This document shows, one piece after another, positions 28,161 to 38,280 of a DNA stretch of 64,000 nucleotides. The notes below the pieces were generated by a model. It ran no database searches. It was not told where the DNA came from and saw only the letters and a program-made list of their open reading frames with translations. Origin of the DNA: Rhizobium rhizogenes NBRC 13257 (GTDB lineage: Bacteria; Pseudomonadota; Alphaproteobacteria; Rhizobiales; Rhizobiaceae). A program made the translations under genes and the position numbers. Where the stretch lies: NCBI RefSeq assembly GCF_000696095.1, contig NZ_BAYX01000004.1, positions 62,001 to 126,000 of the forward strand, written 5' to 3'. Within the stretch, counting starts at the first letter, position 1, and each line of letters opens with the position of its first letter.

Positions 28161-29087
28161 TCAGAGCCTCTCTTCGCCGATATCCTCCAGATCATAGGGC
28201 GTGGTCTGGTAGAGTTCGTTGATCCAGTTGCCGAAGAACAGATGGGCATGGCTGCGCCAGCGGTTCTGCGGCGGGATTTCCGGGTCGTTATGCGGGAAAT
28301 AATTATGCGGCATCTTGATCGGCACGCCGGCATGCACGTCCCGGAAATATTCGTCCGCCAGCGAGGTGGAATCATACTCCACATGATTGAACATGTAGAG
28401 CCGGTTGCAGGCCTGCTCGTGCACCAGACAGACGCCCATCTCGCTCGACTCCATCAGAATCTCGAGGTTCGGCACCTTCTCGATGTCGGCGCGACGCACT
28501 TCCGTCCAGCGCGACACCGGCACGGCGAAGTCGTCGGAGAAACCATTGAGATAGACGGAGGACGGCTTCAGGTTCTGGTGGCGATAGACGCCGAAGGCTT
28601 TCTCCTTCAGTGTATATTTGGGTACGCCATGAAAGTGGTAGATCGCCGCCATGGCGCCCCAGCAGACGTTCAGCGTCGAATGCACGTTGGTCATGGTCCA
28701 ATCGAGGATCTGCTTCATCTCGTCCCAATAGGTAACGTCTTCATACTCCAGCAGCTCGATCGGCGCGCCGGTGATGATGAAGCCGTCGAACTTGCGGTGC
28801 TTCACCTCTTCCCAGGTCTGGTAGAAGGAGAGCAGATGCTCTTCGGAGGTATTCTTGGCCTTGTGGCCGCCGACGCGCACCAGCGAGAACTCGACCTGTA
28901 GCGGCGAGGCGCCGACCAGGCGCGCCATCTGCACCTCGGTCTTGATCTTATTCGGCATGAGATTGAGAAGCCCGATCTGAAGGGGACGGATATCCTGACG
29001 GATCGCCATCGTCTCAGTCATCACCCGCACACCCTCGTTTTGAAGGGCTTCGAACGCGGGAAGCGTATCGGGAATCTTGATGGGCAT
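28161..29087 (-). CDS. metA: Homoserine O-acyltransferase MetA (predicted acetyl-CoA specific)
   Basis: This 308-residue enzyme of the MetA family acylates homoserine, the first committed step of methionine synthesis. The catalytic Cys142 is in LNVCWGAMA, with the His and Glu of the triad further on in the family pattern. Residue 111 is Glu (GAPIELLEY). In characterised MetA enzymes Glu111 gives acetyl-CoA use and Gly111 gives succinyl-CoA use, so this is probably an acetyltransferase (metAA type). The ATG at 29087 is preferred because [11 protein letters not shown] is the family start. A SAM-II riboswitch and intrinsic terminator lie just upstream. Confidence 0.95.
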   Translation of the reverse strand: MPIKIPDTLPAFEALQNEGVRVMTETMAIRQDIRPLQIGLLNLMPNKIKTEVQMARLVGASPLQVEFSLVRVGGHKAKNTSEEHLLSFYQTWEEVKHRKFDGFIITGAPIELLEYEDVTYWDEMKQILDWTMTNVHSTLNVCWGAMAAIYHFHGVPKYTLKEKAFGVYRHQNLKPSSVYLNGFSDDFAVPVSRWTEVRRADIEKVPNLEILMESSEMGVCLVHEQACNRLYMFNHVEYDSTSLADEYFRDVHAGVPIKMPHNYFPHNDPEIPPQNRWRSHAHLFFGNWINELYQTTPYDLEDIGEERL

Positions 29088-29102
29088 CGTTATCACTCGA
29101 CC

Positions 29103-29143
29103 AAAAAACAAAAAACCGGCCGCGATCATGAATCGCTACCGGT
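29103..29143 (-). terminator. Attenuator terminator between SAM-II aptamer and metA
   Basis: On the minus strand ACCGG-T-AGCGAT pairs across a TCATG loop with ATCGC-GG-CCGGT, followed by TTTTTTG and a second T-run. It ends 15 bases before the metA ATG and lies just after the riboswitch. It is the likely ligand-controlled terminator. Confidence 0.8.
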
Positions 29144-29154
29144 CCGCACGCGGC

Positions 29155-29212
29155 CCTTTAGCGACTTATTTAACGTGGCTGCAAGCCGGCCGGCCAAATC
29201 ACCACAAGGGAA
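29155..29212 (-). ncRNA. SAM-II riboswitch
   Basis: The minus strand contains the conserved SAM-II core in order: GTGGTGATTTGGCCG, GCTTGCAGCCACGTTAAA, then AAGTCGCTAAAGG. GGC and CCG segments form the first stem. SAM-II elements occur upstream of metA in alphaproteobacteria and lower expression when SAM is plentiful. Confidence 0.95.
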
Positions 29213-29295
29213 ATTCAATAAACCCGCGGCCTCTATCGGTCAATGGGGGAGCTCTTGAGGGAAAAGGTCGATATCATGCCTCATACCGCCGACCT

Positions 29296-29717
29296 CTACA
29301 GATGTTCTAGGAAGTGCTGCATGCCATAGCCGAGACGCTGCCTCGCTATGGGGATCGGCAGCCAGAAGAAGCGGAAGCGGATCGGGTCGCTGCCGTCGAA
29401 CGGCGTCATTTCGAGATGGAGCCAGGTATCGGGTACCGCTTCGGGCAGGGTACAGCGGAAATAGTGTCTCTGATGATGGTATTCGCGCCCGTCCTTCTCG
29501 AAGCGGTAGTCCTGAATGCCGAGCGGATGAAGATCAACTGCCGCAAGACCGGTCTCTTCCTCGAATTCACGCGCTGCGGCGGTCGCTAGATCTTCGCCCG
29601 GCTCAACGGTACCGCCGGGAACCTGCAGCTTGACGGTGGGAAAGTCCGGCTCGTCGAAGACCAGCAGATGCCGGCCGCGCAGCGCATGGATCAGGACTTT
29701 AATGGCATCCGGCTGCG

Positions 29718-29721
<4 letters not shown>
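29296..29721 (-). CDS. Nudix hydrolase
   Basis: This 141-residue protein has a complete Nudix box, GGTVEPGEDLATAAAREFEEETGL (GX5EX7REUXEEXGU, about residues 36-59). It hydrolyses a nucleoside diphosphate linked to some other moiety, with Mg2+ bound by the Glu residues, and the substrate is not predictable. The ATG overlaps the moxR stop by 4 bases (ATGA), so it is translationally coupled to moxR. The metA leader begins about 85 bases after its stop. Confidence 0.9.
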
Positions 29722-30560
<839 letters not shown>

Positions 30561-30727
30561 CGGAAGGCTTTCATCAATATTTGAGGTGCAAGCTAGCTTC
30601 TGGCCTTACTCGGTTCAAGGCATGAGACGGTGTATATATTGAACGTGATCGCCCTGATGAGCTGCATGGATGGACATGTGGGCAGGTGATGGTTAACTGA
30701 CGATACGTGCGTCGCAGGGAAGTGTTG

Positions 30728-32587
30728 ATGGCAGTTGAAACGCAAGCCGCGCCGAATATTCAGGGGAACGACCGAGTCGGATACGATTTCAGCGTTCTCT
30801 ATCGGCTGAGGATGATGTTTTCCGCCTTTTGGGGTTCGGCGGTCCGCATCAGGATCATTTCGCTCACGGTCGCGCTGTTCGTGATCATTCTGGTCACGGC
30901 CTATGTTCAGGTCCTGCTCAACAGCTGGAATGCGCCCTTCTATGATTCGCTGGCGCGGCGCGATACCGGCGCCTTCTTCCATCAGCTCGGCGTTTTCGGC
31001 ATGATTGCCGGCTCGCTTCTTGTCCTCAATGTCATCCAGGCCTGGTTCAACCAGATGACCGCGCTCTATATGCGCGAGGGTCTGGCGCGTGATCTCGTCG
31101 ATCAATGGCTGAAGGCCAAGCGCGCGCTTCGGCTTGCCTCTTCTGGCCTGATCGGCGTCAATCCGGACCAGCGGCTGCACGAGGATGCGCGCAATCTCGC
31201 AGAGAGCACCACGGGCCTGGCGATCGGCCTGGTGCAGGCGACCATCCTGCTCCTGAGCTTCATCGGCGTGCTCTGGGAATTGTCCAGCGGCATGGTCTTC
31301 CATTACAACGACATGAGCTTTTCGATCCCCGGCTACATGGTCTGGGCGGCGATTATCTATGCCGGTTCGGCGTCGTTTCTCAGCCAGTTCGTCGGCCGTC
31401 GACTGGTACGGCTGAACGCCGACCGCTATTCCAAGGAAGCCGAGCTGCGCTTTGCGCTGATGCATGCCAACGAACACATGCCGGCGATCACCATTGCCGG
31501 CGGCCAGGAGAATGAGCGCCGGCGGATCAATCTCGATATTTCCGCCGTGCTTGCCGTCATCCGCCAGCTTGCCATCGCCAACACCAATCTAACCTGGGTC
31601 TCGGCCGGTTACGGCTGGCTGGTGCTTATCATCCCGATCCTGGTGGCCGCGCCCGCCTATTTCTCCGGCGGGCTGACCTTCGGCCAGCTGATGGTGGCTG
31701 TCGGCGCCTTCAATCAGGTCAACACGGCCTTGCGCTGGTATGTCGCCAATTTCGGCCCGATCGCCGAATGGCGCGCGACGCTTATGCGCGTTACCGATTT
31801 CCGCCAGGCGCTGATGGAAATGGACGATACGACGCCGATGCCGCACACCATCACCTTCGACCAGGCGCCTCCCGGCACGATGGCATGGACCGACATGGAG
31901 ATTTCCACCAAGACCAGCGAGGATGCCATGGAAAACGGCTTCCGCATTCGCGAGGGCTCGGTGACCATTGCCGCCGGCGAGCATGTCATGGTCAATGGCG
32001 ATCATGGCGTGAACCGCAGGCTGCTGTTCCAGTCGCTGGCGCATCAATGGAATTGCGGCTCCGGCACAATCAGCATGCCGCCGATGGAAGACATGCTGTT
32101 CATGCCGCACACGCCCTATGTGCCGGGCGGTACGCTCCGCGAAGCGATCTGTTTCCCCGAGGATCGGGATGCCTATGATGATGCCGCTGTCGAAGCCGCG
32201 ATGGACAAGGTAGGCCTTGGCCGGCTGAAGGGCCGGCTCGATACGCAGGCGCGCTGGGACCGGTTGCTGGACAATGATGAGCAGAAGGCCATCGCCTTTG
32301 CGCATCTGCTACTGGCAAAGCCGAAATGGATCATCCTCGATGAAGTCATGGAAGGGCTGGAGCTGGATGTCCAGGCCAAGTTCTCAGCACTGCTGACGGA
32401 ATTTACCGATGCGACCGTGATCTATATCGGCCGCTCCGATGCCTACCTCCAGGCGATGTCGCCGCGCGTGCTGCATCTGCAGGCGCTGGTGCCGCATGAG
32501 GAAGAGGTCGCTGCCGCAACCGCTCCGCAGGAACCGGCCGAGGAGCCGGAGGTGAATAGTAAGAAGGCGAATGCGCCGTCGAGGTAA
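30728..32587 (+). CDS. SbmA/YddA-type ABC transporter with degenerate ATPase domain
   Basis: This 619-residue protein has about six membrane segments (residues 30-330) of the ABC_membrane_2 (YddA/SbmA/BacA-related) type, then a C-terminal ATPase-like domain. The domain is abnormal. The Walker A position reads GDHGVNRR instead of GxxGxGKS/T, so the nucleotide-binding Lys is lost. The signature motif is replaced by LLDNDEQKA, while the Walker B-like IILDEVMEGLE keeps its Asp-Glu. ATP-driven transport is therefore doubtful, and a proton-driven SbmA-like mechanism is possible. Relatives take up antimicrobial peptides or vitamins. GGGAAG precedes the ATG at 30728. Confidence 0.85.
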   Translation: MAVETQAAPNIQGNDRVGYDFSVLYRLRMMFSAFWGSAVRIRIISLTVALFVIILVTAYVQVLLNSWNAPFYDSLARRDTGAFFHQLGVFGMIAGSLLVLNVIQAWFNQMTALYMREGLARDLVDQWLKAKRALRLASSGLIGVNPDQRLHEDARNLAESTTGLAIGLVQATILLLSFIGVLWELSSGMVFHYNDMSFSIPGYMVWAAIIYAGSASFLSQFVGRRLVRLNADRYSKEAELRFALMHANEHMPAITIAGGQENERRRINLDISAVLAVIRQLAIANTNLTWVSAGYGWLVLIIPILVAAPAYFSGGLTFGQLMVAVGAFNQVNTALRWYVANFGPIAEWRATLMRVTDFRQALMEMDDTTPMPHTITFDQAPPGTMAWTDMEISTKTSEDAMENGFRIREGSVTIAAGEHVMVNGDHGVNRRLLFQSLAHQWNCGSGTISMPPMEDMLFMPHTPYVPGGTLREAICFPEDRDAYDDAAVEAAMDKVGLGRLKGRLDTQARWDRLLDNDEQKAIAFAHLLLAKPKWIILDEVMEGLELDVQAKFSALLTEFTDATVIYIGRSDAYLQAMSPRVLHLQALVPHEEEVAAATAPQEPAEEPEVNSKKANAPSR

Positions 32588-32675
32588 TTGGGGGTGGTCG
32601 CCGAGCATGGCCGTCGATGTTGCGACTATTTGCGTGGCCACCCATCTGGCCATCATCATACCAAGACCCCAAAAT

Positions 32676-32707
32676 AAAAACGCCCCGTCGTAAGACAGGG
32701 CGTTTTT
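32676..32707. terminator. Bidirectional terminator between the transporter and efp
   Basis: AAAAACGCCC (from 32676) and GGGCGTTTTT (to 32707) form a long stem with A- and T-runs at the two ends. It serves both convergent genes. Confidence 0.9.
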
Positions 32708-32730
32708 CATGAAATCACAAGGCCGATTGC

Positions 32731-33300
32731 TCAGTCCTTGGCGCGCTCGACGTAGGAAACGTCTTCCGTGGCGATGACGACGCGGGTGCCGGCGTTGATG
32801 TGCGGCGGCACCAGGGTGCGTACGCCGTTCGACAGGATCGCAGGCTTATAGGAGGAGGAGGCCGTCTGACCCTTGACGACCGGTTCCGTCTCGGCGATTT
32901 CCAGCGTGACGTGGCGCGGCAGCTGAATGGCCAGCGGAATGCCTTCATGGATCGACAGGACGCAGGTCATGCCTTCCTGCAGGAAGGCCTTCTGGTCGCC
33001 CATGGTTTCGACATCGACGACAACCTGGTCGTAGGTGGCCGGGTTCATGAAGTGGAAGCCTTCGCCGTCTTCATAGAGATACTGGAAGTTCACGTCTTCG
33101 ACGAAGGCGCGCTCGACCTGCTCGGTGGTGCGCCAGCGCTCGGATACCTTCACGCCATCGACGATGCGGCGCATGTCGACCTGCGTGACCGGTGTACCCT
33201 TGCCCGGATGAAAGTTCGCGGCGGTGAGAACGACGTAGAGCTTGCCGTCGACGTCGAGAACGTTGCCCTTGCGGACTGAAGAGGCGATGACCTTTACCAT
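32731..33300 (-). CDS. efp: Translation elongation factor P
   Basis: This 189-residue protein has the three-domain EF-P length. The loop at residues 30-37 reads FHPGKGTP, with Lys34 at the position that EpmA modifies with beta-lysine. EF-P enters stalled ribosomes and speeds peptide-bond formation at polyproline stretches. The C-terminal segment contains [16 protein letters not shown]. The modification genes epmA and epmB lie divergently upstream. GGAAG precedes the ATG. Confidence 0.97.
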   Translation of the reverse strand: MVKVIASSVRKGNVLDVDGKLYVVLTAANFHPGKGTPVTQVDMRRIVDGVKVSERWRTTEQVERAFVEDVNFQYLYEDGEGFHFMNPATYDQVVVDVETMGDQKAFLQEGMTCVLSIHEGIPLAIQLPRHVTLEIAETEPVVKGQTASSSYKPAILSNGVRTLVPPHINAGTRVVIATEDVSYVERAKD

Positions 33301-33451
33301 AAGACTTCCTTGTAACTCAGCTTGTCGCGTCGTAGAGGACTGTCGAAATACACCCCAGGACGCAGCTATTGTTTGCTTGGGGGCGCAACTACCCTAAATC
33401 AGCGGAAATAGCCACCCCCCCAACCCCGGCGGTCTTAAGAAGAAAGCATCG
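33301..33451. promoter_or_regulatory. Divergent promoter region of efp and epmA
   Basis: This 151-base gap must hold promoters for both efp (minus) and epmAB (plus). No consensus -35/-10 pair was clear. A run of C/G at 33412-33426 is notable. Confidence 0.4.
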
Positions 33452-34516
33452 ATGGAGCCAACGAGCAGCAAAGCGTCCCCCTGGTGGACCCGCAGCGTCC
33501 ATGCGGACCGGCGGCCGTTCCTTCTTGGCCGTAACGCCATCCAGGCGGCGCTGCGCGGTTTCTTCGCGCGCAACGACTTTATCGAGGTCGACACGGCGAC
33601 GCTGCAGGTGTCTCCGGGCAACGAGGCGCATCTGCATGCTTTTGCCACCGAGGCGCTGACGACGGATGGCCAGGCGGCGCCGTTCTATCTGCACACCTCG
33701 CCGGAATTTGCCTGCAAGAAGCTGCTGGCCGCCGGCGAGGAGCGCATCGCCTGTTTCGCCCATGTCTATCGCAATCGCGAGCGCGGGCCGCTGCATCATC
33801 CGGAATTCACCATGCTGGAATGGTACCGGGCCGGCGAGACCTATGAGACGCTGATGAATGATTGCGCCGTCTTGCTGGCGCTAGCAGCGGAGACAGTTGG
33901 GGCGAAGAAGCTTACCTATCGCGGCGCGGAGACCGATCCGTTTCTCGCGCCGGAACGCATCAGCGTCGCCGCCGCCTTCGAGCGTCATGCCGGGATCGAT
34001 TTGCTCGGCTCGGTCGGCCCCGACGGTTCCACGGATCGCGAGCATCTGGCGGCCGAGATGCGGCGTGTCGGCATGCGCGTTGCCGCCGACGACCATTGGG
34101 CAGATCTCTTCAGCCGTGTGCTGGTCGAGAAGGTCGAGCCCTATCTCGGCTTTGGCCGGGCGACGATCCTTGATGAATATCCGGTCTCGGAGGCGGCTCT
34201 TGCCCGGCCTTCGGCTGCGGACCATCGAGTGGCCGAGCGCTTCGAGCTCTATGCCTGCGGCGTCGAGCTCGCCAATGCGTTCGGCGAACTCACCAATGCA
34301 CAAGAGCAGCGGCGGCGGTTCGAGATCGAGATGGCGGAGAAAGCGCGGATCTATGGCGAGACCTATCCGCTGGACGAGGACTTTCTGCAGGCCCTTGCCG
34401 TCATGCCGGAAGCGAGCGGCATTGCGCTCGGCTTCGACCGGCTGGTAATGTTGGCGACCGGGGCTTCCAGGATCGAGCAGGTGCTCTGGGCGCCAGTATC
34501 GGAGTTTGGTTCATGA
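33452..34516 (+). CDS. epmA: EF-P--(R)-beta-lysine ligase EpmA
   Basis: This 354-residue class II lysyl-tRNA-synthetase-like enzyme lacks the tRNA anticodon-binding domain. It attaches (R)-beta-lysine to Lys34 of EF-P using ATP. Motif 2 is seen around FAHVYRNRERGPLHHPEFTM, and motif 3 is SGIALGFDRLVMLATGA near the C-terminus. LHTSPEFACKKLLAAGEER is typical of the family. It overlaps epmB by 4 bases and is divergent from its substrate gene efp. Confidence 0.95.
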   Translation: MEPTSSKASPWWTRSVHADRRPFLLGRNAIQAALRGFFARNDFIEVDTATLQVSPGNEAHLHAFATEALTTDGQAAPFYLHTSPEFACKKLLAAGEERIACFAHVYRNRERGPLHHPEFTMLEWYRAGETYETLMNDCAVLLALAAETVGAKKLTYRGAETDPFLAPERISVAAAFERHAGIDLLGSVGPDGSTDREHLAAEMRRVGMRVAADDHWADLFSRVLVEKVEPYLGFGRATILDEYPVSEAALARPSAADHRVAERFELYACGVELANAFGELTNAQEQRRRFEIEMAEKARIYGETYPLDEDFLQALAVMPEASGIALGFDRLVMLATGASRIEQVLWAPVSEFGS

Positions 34517-35565
34517 ATGTGATGCGCCCAATCAGAACTGTCGATGACCTCGAGCAGGCCGGACTGATCGATAGCGCCGAGGCACTTTCGCTGGAAGTGG
34601 TGGCGGAGCGTTATGCCATCGCCCTGACGCCGACGGTTGCCCGGTTGATCGATAAGGCCGATCCCGCCGACCCGATCGCCCGGCAATTCGTGCCCGACAT
34701 GGCCGAACTCGTCGTTACGCCTGAGGAGCGGGCCGATCCGATCAGCGATCATGCCTATAGCCCGGTCGAGGGCATCGTCCATCGCTATCCCGACCGTGTG
34801 CTGTTGAAGGCCGTGCATGTCTGCCCGGTCTATTGCCGCTTCTGCTTCCGCCGCGAGATGGTCGGGCCGCAGGGGCTCGGGACGCTGGATGGCGCGGCGC
34901 TCGATGCTGCCTTTGCCTATATCCGTGACCATGAGGAGATCTGGGAGGTGATCCTCACCGGCGGCGATCCGTTGGTGCTGTCGCCGCGCCGGCTCGAAGA
35001 GATGCTGCGGCAGCTTGCCGATATCGAGCATGTGAAGATCGTTCGCTTCCATACCCGCGTGCCTGTGGTCGATCCGCTGAAGATCGACGGGGCGCTGATT
35101 GCGGCGCTGAAGGCGAGCGGCAAGACCGTCTATGTGGCGCTGCATGCCAACCATCCGCGCGAACTGACGGCGGAGGCGCGCGCCGCCTGTGCCCGGCTGG
35201 TGGATGCCGGCATCGTGCTGGTCAGCCAATCCGTGCTGCTGAAGGGCGTCAATGACGATCCGGATGTGCTGGCTTCATTGATGAAGGCCTTCGTCGAAAC
35301 GCGGATCAAGCCCTATTATCTGCACCACCCTGATCTTGCTCCCGGCACCAGCCATTTCCGCCTGACGATCGCGGAAGGCCAGGCAATCGTCGCGGCGCTG
35401 CGGGGCCGTATCTCAGGCCTTTGCCAGCCGACTTATATCCTCGACATTCCCGGCGGTCACGGCAAGGCGGATATTGGCAAGAGTGCGGTTCGCGAGCTTG
35501 GCGAAGGCTGCTATTCCGTCTCGGACTATCGCGGCGGTGAGCATCTCTATCCGCCGGAGGGATAG
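34513..35565 (+). CDS. epmB: EpmB, lysine 2,3-aminomutase (radical SAM)
   Basis: This 350-residue radical SAM enzyme converts (S)-alpha-lysine to (R)-beta-lysine for EF-P modification. The [4Fe-4S] cluster motif CxxxCxxC is Cys104, Cys108 and Cys111 (CPVYCRFCFRR), and the Gly-rich EVILTGGDPLVLS follows. The PLP Lys lies towards the C-terminal third (GVNDDP and YYLHHPDLAPGTSHF segments are typical). Overlap with epmA and proximity to efp support this over a catabolic aminomutase. No epmC hydroxylase gene is in the window. Confidence 0.95.
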   Translation: MNVMRPIRTVDDLEQAGLIDSAEALSLEVVAERYAIALTPTVARLIDKADPADPIARQFVPDMAELVVTPEERADPISDHAYSPVEGIVHRYPDRVLLKAVHVCPVYCRFCFRREMVGPQGLGTLDGAALDAAFAYIRDHEEIWEVILTGGDPLVLSPRRLEEMLRQLADIEHVKIVRFHTRVPVVDPLKIDGALIAALKASGKTVYVALHANHPRELTAEARAACARLVDAGIVLVSQSVLLKGVNDDPDVLASLMKAFVETRIKPYYLHHPDLAPGTSHFRLTIAEGQAIVAALRGRISGLCQPTYILDIPGGHGKADIGKSAVRELGEGCYSVSDYRGGEHLYPPEG

Positions 35566-35919
35566 TGAAGCGGTTTTCCGTTCCTGTGTTGTTTTGCGCT
35601 GTCTGCAACTCCAAATTTCATAGGAACTCGCGTGGAAATTTGGCACATTAACCTTGCTGCGACGTGCCGTTCTTTCTCGCATCACAGCGGATAAATTTTA
35701 GCATTCTGAAATATTGCGCTATAAACGACAGGTTGCATGGCTTAAATATCGTAAATTTCATTTAGATAAATCTTATATTAAAGATATTCTTGCTAAGTAT
35801 AGCGTCGTTATATTTACCACGTCGCTTAGTGGAATGTTCTATTTTACCTGTTACTTCTCAGGCGAAGATAAGGCCGCGTTACTGTGGTCGTGTTTGTGAT
35901 TGCCTGGAGGGACGACAGG
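35566..35919. other. AT-rich intergenic region before the carrier-protein operon
   Basis: Bases from about 35690 to 35880 are strikingly AT-rich (for example TAAATATCGTAAATTTCATT and TCTTATATTAAAGATATTC) against a high-GC background. The region probably contains the operon promoter and may bind a silencing protein or mark acquired DNA. A 61-codon TTG-started frame here (35714-35899) is not convincing. Confidence 0.5.
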
Positions 35920-36171
35920 ATGAATGAGACGATTCGCGATTTGCTGGCCAAGTTCGGCGCACTTCCCGTTACGATGGATCAGATTGCCGACGATGCCGAT
36001 CTCTATGCGGCGGGGCTCTCCTCCTTTGCATCAGTGCAACTGATGCTCGGCATCGAGGATGCCTTCGACATCGAATTTCCCGACAATCTGCTCAACCGCA
36101 AATCCTTTGCCAGTATCGTCGCCATCGAAAAAACGGTCGGCATGATCCTGGATAGCCGAAAGGTCGCCTGA
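35920..36171 (+). CDS. Stand-alone acyl/aminoacyl carrier protein
   Basis: This acidic 83-residue protein has the four-helix carrier-protein pattern. The phosphopantetheine site is in DLYAAGLSSFASVQLML, with Ser35 in the position of the usual DSL Ser (here SSF). It is not the housekeeping AcpP, which has a DSLD motif. The GLSSF form resembles the carrier proteins that partner amino acid:carrier-protein ligases in Bradyrhizobium and Agrobacterium, and such a ligase lies two genes downstream. Start chosen at 35920 (MNETIRDLL). The next gene starts on the last base of its stop (TGATG). Confidence 0.9.
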   Translation: MNETIRDLLAKFGALPVTMDQIADDADLYAAGLSSFASVQLMLGIEDAFDIEFPDNLLNRKSFASIVAIEKTVGMILDSRKVA

Positions 36172-37364
36172 TGAACGTGGCGGTCGCTTTGGTTGATGCT
36201 GGGGCCGGCGACAAGATGACGGCGCGGGCCGCGCGCGTCGCGGCGATTGCGGGCAAGCATGCCGATTCGGTCGATGTCGAAGGCCGCTTCCCCCGTGAGG
36301 CAGTCGAGGCGATGCGAGCGGAGAAGCTGCTGTCGGTCCAGATCTCCGACGAACTTGGCGGCGAGGGCGCGTCGATCACCGAGATCGCCGAGCTTTGCTC
36401 CATCCTCGGTCAGGCCTGTGCCGCCAGCGCCATGGTTTTCGCCATGCATCAGATCAAGCTGTCGAGCCTGGTCGAACACGGCGCCGGCAGCGACTGGCAC
36501 CGCGACTTCATGCGCCGCATCGCCAAAGAACAGCTTCTGCTGGCCTCGGCGACCACGGAAGGCGGTATCGGCGGCAATCTGCGCAACAGCACCTGCGCCA
36601 TCAAGGTCGAGGGTGACAGTTGCTTTCTAGAGAAAGACGCGACCGTCATCTCCTATGGCGCCCATGCGGATGCGATCCTGATTACCTCGCGCAGCCATGC
36701 CGAAGCGGTCTCTTCCGACCAGGTGCTGACCGTTTTCTTGAGAGATCAATATACGCTTGAACGCACCGTCGAGTGGAACACGCTCGGCATGCGCGGCACC
36801 TGCTCCGACGGCTTCCTGTTCAAGGGCGAAGCGCCTGCCGTGCAGATCTTGCCGAAACCCTTTGCCGAGATTGCCGCGCAGTCGATGCTGGCAAGCTCGC
36901 ATCTGCTGTGGAGCGGCGTCTGGTATGGCATCGCCGCCGACGCCGTCGCTCGCGCCCAGGCTTTCGTGCGCGCCGCCGCCCGCAAATCGCCCGGCACTCA
37001 ACCGCCCGGCGCGCTGCGGCTGGCGGAGGTCTCCGGCCTGCTGCAAATGGTGAAATCCAATGTCGTCGCCGGCCTGAAAACCTATGAAGAGGCGAAGGCT
37101 GATGCCGATCGTCTCTCCTCGATGGCCTTTGCCGTCGCGATGAACAACGTCAAGATCGCGTCGTCGGAGATGATCCTGCCGATCATCAACCACGCCATGC
37201 TGATCTGCGGCATCATGGGCTACAAGAACGGCACGCCCTATAGCCTCGGTCGCCATCTGCGCGACGCGCATTCCGCTCAATTGATGATCTCGAATGACCG
37301 CATTCTCGGCAATACGTCGACCATGCTGCTCGTCCACAAACAAGATACCAGCCTGTTGGGGTAA
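36171..37364 (+). CDS. Acyl-CoA dehydrogenase-like flavoprotein
   Basis: This 397-residue protein has the acyl-CoA dehydrogenase fold: an N-terminal helical domain, a beta-domain with [18 protein letters not shown], and a C-terminal helical domain ([20 protein letters not shown]). The usual catalytic Glu of the EGTS motif aligns with Gly380 (LGNTS), so the canonical base is missing or placed elsewhere. Its place between a carrier-protein gene and an amino acid:carrier-protein ligase suggests that it acts on an aminoacyl-S-carrier rather than acyl-CoA, as known flavoproteins do in prolyl-carrier oxidation. This is inference. Confidence 0.85.
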   Translation: MNVAVALVDAGAGDKMTARAARVAAIAGKHADSVDVEGRFPREAVEAMRAEKLLSVQISDELGGEGASITEIAELCSILGQACAASAMVFAMHQIKLSSLVEHGAGSDWHRDFMRRIAKEQLLLASATTEGGIGGNLRNSTCAIKVEGDSCFLEKDATVISYGAHADAILITSRSHAEAVSSDQVLTVFLRDQYTLERTVEWNTLGMRGTCSDGFLFKGEAPAVQILPKPFAEIAAQSMLASSHLLWSGVWYGIAADAVARAQAFVRAAARKSPGTQPPGALRLAEVSGLLQMVKSNVVAGLKTYEEAKADADRLSSMAFAVAMNNVKIASSEMILPIINHAMLICGIMGYKNGTPYSLGRHLRDAHSAQLMISNDRILGNTSTMLLVHKQDTSLLG

Positions 37365-37369
37365 TCGTC

Positions 37370-38278
37370 ATGGATATGCAAACATCGTTTCTCGACCGCC
37401 TTTTCGAATCCGGTCTTCTGATCGACACCGGCGTTGACGGTCTTTATGGCCGCAGCGGCCAGTTCGAAGATGTCATCGCCGCCTTCGAGCGGCTGATCGA
37501 CAGGTTCGGCGGTGCCGATGGCGCCGAAGCCATCCGCTTTCCGCCGGGCATGAACCGCGCTTTCTTCGAGACGAGCGGCTATATGAAGAGCTTTCCGCAG
37601 CTTGCCGGCACGGTGCATAGCTTCTGCGGCAATGAGCTCGACCATATGAGCCTCTTGAAGTGCATGGAAGTCGGAGAGGACTGGACGAAAGATCAGCAAG
37701 CGACCGATATCGTGCTGACGCCGGCGGCCTGCTATCCGCTTTATCCAACGGTCGCCAAGCGTGGTTCCCTGCCGGAAGCTGGTGCGCTCTTCGATCTGCA
37801 GTCCTATTGCTTCCGCCATGAGCCTTCCAAGGATCCGGCCCGCCAGCAACTGTTCCGCATGCGCGAATATGTCTGCATGGGCACCGACAAGCATGTGACC
37901 GACTTCCGCCAGAGCTGGATGGATCGCGGTATCGAGATGATGAAGGCCGTTGGTCTCGACGTCGTCATCGATGTCGCTAATGATCCGTTCTTCGGCCGCG
38001 CCGGCAAGATGCTCGCCAACAACCAGCGCGACCAGAACCTGAAGTTCGAGTTGCTGATCCCGATCACTTCGTCGGCCAATCCGACCGCCTGCATGAGCTT
38101 CAACTATCACCAGGACGCCTTCGGCGCGAAATGGGGTCTGAATTTTGCCGACGGCAGTGTCGCGCATACGGCCTGCGTCGGCTTCGGCCTGGAGCGTATC
38201 GCGCTGGCGCTGTTCCATCACCATGGTCTCGATACGAAGGATTGGCCCGAGGGCGTGCGCAAGGCGCTGTGGGGCTGA
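37370..38278 (+). CDS. Amino acid--[carrier protein] ligase (class II aaRS-like)
   Basis: This 302-residue relative of atypical seryl-tRNA synthetase lacks a tRNA-binding arm. It should adenylate a small amino acid (Gly or Ala in characterised Bradyrhizobium and Agrobacterium homologues) and transfer it to carrier phosphopantetheine. The zinc ligands match the known set: Cys121 (TPAACYP), Glu166 (FRMREYVC) and Cys269 ([13 protein letters not shown]). The motif 3 Arg is in GFGLERI. It lies 5 bases after the flavoprotein gene and 2 bases before the DUF1839 start. The amino acid used here cannot be read from sequence. Confidence 0.92.
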   Translation: MDMQTSFLDRLFESGLLIDTGVDGLYGRSGQFEDVIAAFERLIDRFGGADGAEAIRFPPGMNRAFFETSGYMKSFPQLAGTVHSFCGNELDHMSLLKCMEVGEDWTKDQQATDIVLTPAACYPLYPTVAKRGSLPEAGALFDLQSYCFRHEPSKDPARQQLFRMREYVCMGTDKHVTDFRQSWMDRGIEMMKAVGLDVVIDVANDPFFGRAGKMLANNQRDQNLKFELLIPITSSANPTACMSFNYHQDAFGAKWGLNFADGSVAHTACVGFGLERIALALFHHHGLDTKDWPEGVRKALWG

Positions 38279-38280
38279 TC

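Noticed and set aside
27336-28901. Open frame of 521 codons opposite the VWA and metA genes
   Set aside because: It spans two well-supported genes on the other strand and has no domain of its own.
35714-35899. 61-codon TTG-started frame in the AT-rich block
   Set aside because: It has no ribosome-binding site or family match, and its hydrophobic, Lys-rich translation is what AT-rich non-coding DNA gives.
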